A stretch of DNA of 64,000 bases from positions 62,001 to 126,000 of the forward strand of contig JAFTFY010000018.1 in NCBI GenBank assembly GCA_017458185.1, given 5' to 3'. The stretch comes from Neisseriaceae bacterium (lineage in GTDB: Bacteria; Pseudomonadota; Gammaproteobacteria; Burkholderiales; Neisseriaceae). Shown here piece after piece: positions 61,759-64,000 of the stretch; within the stretch, counting starts at the first letter, position 1, and each line of letters opens with the position of its first letter. A model generated the notes under the pieces. That model searched no databases and had not been told where the DNA came from. It saw only the letters and a program-made list of their open reading frames with translations. Both the position numbers and the translations under genes were made by a program.

Positions 61759-62280
61759 ATGAAAAAAATCACTCTTGCCGCACTGATTTTTGTCGCAACA
61801 ATCGCACATACTGCAAATGCAGAAGAAATCAAACCACAGGAAAAAGTTTTGTTTGAAAAATGTGTTCATGAAAAAGGAGAATATGGTCGAAGTGGTCATT
61901 GGGCTATCATTACTACTGTTACAGGTATTGACTGGATAGACAAAGAGTTAAACAACTTTTTATTTAAAGATAAGACAGAAAGTCAAATTAAAAAAGAAAT
62001 GGAGGACGATTATAAATCTACTATCGAATTTTATAGTGATAAAGAATTCGGTGGAAAAGGTTTTACAATTCCTAAAGATTGCGGGGAACCTATTGAGTTA
62101 AGTCAAGAACTATCCGTAACTTTTCACGAAAAAAAGGGAAATACTCTAATATTTATAAAAACGGAATCTGGAAATGCTTCGCATGTGGGTGGAAATGGCT
62201 CATGGGGTAAGTGGGAAGAAATGATTATTGATTTGAAAACAAGGAAAAAGAAAATAAGAAAATCTCAACCAGAAGGTTAA
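61759..62280 (+). CDS. Small secreted protein, unknown
   Basis: This 173-residue protein has a signal peptide (MKKITLAALIFVATIAHTANAEE). The mature part is charged and moderately AT-rich, with two Cys (EKCVHEKG, PKDCGEP). Segments DYKSTIEFYSDKEFGGKGFTIPKDCGEPIELSQELSVTFHEK and NASHVGGNGSWGKWEEMIIDLK might be a beta-rich fold. TAGGAG is 9 nt before ATG 61759. A terminator follows. The structured unit B lies upstream. Confidence 0.7.
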   Translation: MKKITLAALIFVATIAHTANAEEIKPQEKVLFEKCVHEKGEYGRSGHWAIITTVTGIDWIDKELNNFLFKDKTESQIKKEMEDDYKSTIEFYSDKEFGGKGFTIPKDCGEPIELSQELSVTFHEKKGNTLIFIKTESGNASHVGGNGSWGKWEEMIIDLKTRKKKIRKSQPEG

Positions 62281-62292
62281 TAAACTAAATAA

Positions 62293-62317
62293 AACAGCGG
62301 AAAAATCCGCTGTTTTT
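62293..62317 (+). terminator. Terminator of the secreted-protein gene
   Basis: AACAGCGGA and TCCGCTGTT form a 9-bp stem with loop AAAA, followed by TTT. Confidence 0.85.
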
Positions 62318-62395
62318 AGTTTCAGGCTGCCTGAAATTATTTTTGCAATACCGTTTTTCGTGCGTGCGAAGATTACTACACCTTATACAGTTTAA

Positions 62396-62806
62396 TGGGG
62401 TTGCCACGATTGCTTACGCAATCTCGCAACGACACAGGCGTAAACGAAGCGGTAAAACCGCTAACGCCTGTCTGTCGGCTCGCAATGACGAAATGGGCTG
62501 CCTGAAATTTAAACCGTGTCAAAAGCGAGCCTTGACGAAAGGCAAGGCGTGGCAATCTAATTTTGTCTGATAAGACAAAACACAACGCCAAAGGCGTTGT
62601 AACGGCAGTATTCAAAATAATTAAAGGCAACCTGAAAAATTGAATGCAATGCCGTTAAAAACGCCTATCGGCGTTTGTTAAAACCTGCGGTTTTAACTGG
62701 ATTGCCACGATTTTTTTCTACGAGACCCCCACGCCTTACGGCTCGGGGCGACACAGTTGTAAATGGCAAAGCCATTAACAACTGTCTGTCGTCTTGCAAT
62801 GACACT
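62396..62806. repeat. Composite REP-type repeat region before parE
   Basis: This region contains several GTGGCAATC/GATTGCCAC words and CGCAATGAC words in both directions. Modular palindromes lie between: AACGCC-AAA-GGCGTT, AACGCC-TATC-GGCGTT, TTTTGTC-TGATAA-GACAAAA and AACAACTGT-type arms. DUS or degenerate DUS separate the modules. It has no supported ORF and looks like a mosaic of nested non-autonomous elements. Confidence 0.65.
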
Positions 62807-62838
62807 GTTTTTTCTTTCAGGCAGCCTGAAAAGCAAAA

Positions 62839-62930
62839 TCGAAGCGTTATCTAAAATAATCCGTTTTGCCTGATAAGGCAAAACGAAAAACCTAATTGCT
62901 CATTACTCTTTGCCATTACTTACCGCTTAT
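62839..62930 (-). repeat. Swapped-hairpin repeat, copy d
   Basis: After a DUS, TCGAAGCGTTATCTAA matches copy c exactly. The hairpin CGTTTTGCC-TGATAA-GGCAAAACG then AATTGCTCATTACTC tail follow. It ends about 45 bp before the parE start. Confidence 0.65.
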
Positions 62931-62974
62931 TATTTTGCTAAAATCTCCCCTTTTAACGCCAAATGCCAAACGCT

Positions 62975-64000
62975 ATGACCCAAAACTACGATGAATCCAG
63001 TGTAACCGTTTTGAAAGGCTTGGAGCCTGTTCGTGAGCGACCGGGTATGTACACCCGCACGGAAAATCCCACGCATATTATTCAAGAAGTGATTGATAAC
63101 GCTGCCGATGAGGCGTTAGGCGGCCATGCGAATGAAATTTGTGTGGAAATTTTTCCTGACGGCGGTATTGAAATTTCCGACAATGGACGCGGCATTCCCA
63201 CTGGGTTGCACCCTGTGGAGCAGATTAGCGTGGTTGAATTAGTTTTTACGCAACTGCATGCGGGCGGTAAATTTAATAAAAAAGACGGCGGTGCGTATGC
63301 CTTTTCGGGCGGTTTGCATGGCGTGGGCGTGTCGGTTACCAACGCTTTGTCGCAACGCTTGGAAGTGAAAGTCAAGCGAGACGGCAAAATCTTTGCTATT
63401 GCTTTTGCTAATGGCGGCGAAGTGGTTGAGCCTTTGCATGAAATCGGCACATGCAGCCTGAAAGACACAGGCACGGCGGTGAAAGTGTGGGCAGACGGCA
63501 AATATTTTGACAATCCAAATGTGTCGCTACCTGAATTAGAACGCATTATGCGTGCCAAAGCGGTGTTGTTATCAGGCGTAAAAGTTAAATTAAAACAATA
63601 TATTAACGGAGAGCCTATTCAAAAAGAATGGCATTATCCAAATGGTTTGTCTGATTATTTAAATGACTTAATCGGCGACAATATCCCTGCCGTGCCAACC
63701 TTGACCGTTGAACGCTATTTAGATGAAGAAACGGACGATTTTGCCATCGGCGAAGGAGCGGCGGCGGCGTTGTCGTGGATTGAAGAAGGTGTGGCAAATA
63801 GCGAAAGTTATGTTAATTTAATTCCCACACCGTCAGGCGGCACGCACGAATCAGGCTTAAAACAAGCGGTTTTCACTGCCGTTTCTCGTTTTATTCAACA
63901 CCATAATTTATTGCCGCGTGGGGTGAAGTTACAAAGCGAAGATGTGTTTGCCAAAGTGGCGTTTGTGCTGTCGGCACGAATGTTAGACCCGCAATTTCAA
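62975..64000 (+). CDS. parE: DNA topoisomerase IV subunit B, 5' part
   Basis: I translated this from ATG 62975 (MTQNYDESSVTVLKGLEPVRERPGMYTRTE) to the window end, about 342 codons with no stop; the gene continues beyond. ATG 62963 (MPNA) is an in-frame alternative. The GHKL ATPase shows IIQEVIDNAADEALGG, DNGRGIPTG and GGLHGVGVSVTNALS, and the transducer domain starts near 230. The wording THIIQEVIDNAADEAL and GLEPVRERPGMYT favours ParE over GyrB. It decatenates chromosomes with ParC. Confidence 0.9.
   Translation, partial: MTQNYDESSVTVLKGLEPVRERPGMYTRTENPTHIIQEVIDNAADEALGGHANEICVEIFPDGGIEISDNGRGIPTGLHPVEQISVVELVFTQLHAGGKFNKKDGGAYAFSGGLHGVGVSVTNALSQRLEVKVKRDGKIFAIAFANGGEVVEPLHEIGTCSLKDTGTAVKVWADGKYFDNPNVSLPELERIMRAKAVLLSGVKVKLKQYINGEPIQKEWHYPNGLSDYLNDLIGDNIPAVPTLTVERYLDEETDDFAIGEGAAAALSWIEEGVANSESYVNLIPTPSGGTHESGLKQAVFTAVSRFIQHHNLLPRGVKLQSEDVFAKVAFVLSARMLDPQFQ

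Noticed and set aside
62343..62570. 75-codon plus-strand ORF in the REP region before parE
   Set aside because: It is composed of repeat words and a DUS; there is no ribosome site or family.

Overview
The window is chromosomal DNA of a Neisseriaceae bacterium. The main evidence is a dense DNA uptake sequence (DUS): the 15-mer TTCAGGCWGCCTGAA occurs more than 60 times by eye, about once per kb. Copies lacking the left TTC usually read (A/G)GGCTGCCTGAA, the Simonsiella-type dialect as I recall it; the opposite strand of each full 15-mer reads the Kingella-type. Base composition is clearly AT-rich. Gene content (rpsU-yqeY-dnaG-rpoD, pheS/pheT with cargo between them, fnr next to hemN, type IV pilin, hfq, gshA) fits a Simonsiella/Alysiella/Kingella-like organism. 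The species is not proven.

Layout. 0-5 kb: a DUF535 protein cut by the window edge, prfC, a type IV pilin-like gene, ribosomal genes rplU-rpmA and rpmI-rplT. 5-15 kb: an orphan sugar-binding lipoprotein, a low-molecular-weight phosphatase, then a Ras-like GTPase, CheX, a solute-binding lipoprotein, a CheA-like kinase and a CheY-like regulator that together look like a chemosensory circuit (tadA lies among them); then a 3'-5' exonuclease, a TsaC-family gene and hldD. 15-26 kb: uvrB, a lipoprotein, hfq, pheS, an AT-rich island (OLD-like ATPase, DUF4276 protein, two paralogous membrane proteins), pheT, ihfA and tRNA-Pro. 26-32.5 kb: a run of small secreted proteins and lipoproteins, one with WG repeats. 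32.5-42 kb: mfd, a phage-type regulator, DUF808, a phosphatase-like protein, an EamA transporter, fnr and hemN. 42-49.5 kb: a second envelope-protein set including another 634-residue WG-repeat lipoprotein, gshA, a metallo-hydrolase and gph. 50-58 kb: serS, rpsU-yqeY-dnaG-rpoD, tRNA-Ile2 and mutM. 58-64 kb: glycine-zipper and coiled-coil proteins, a PEBP protein, hisH, a secreted protein and the 5' part of parE.

The intergenic DNA is unusually structured. It holds a Correia-like miniature element (two good copies and one remnant), REP-like palindromes of the TCATTGCGAG...GTGGCAATCC type, a family whose flanks are conserved while its hairpin stem changes, and a two-copy three-hairpin unit whose stems covary. 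DUS copies also serve as terminators and supply the stop codon of five genes, giving QAA C-termini.

The strongest candidates for new biology are the GTPase/CheX/SBP/CheA/CheY circuit, the ATPase+DUF4276 cargo between pheS and pheT, and the covarying hairpin elements. No rRNA, CRISPR array, complete prophage or transposase was seen.
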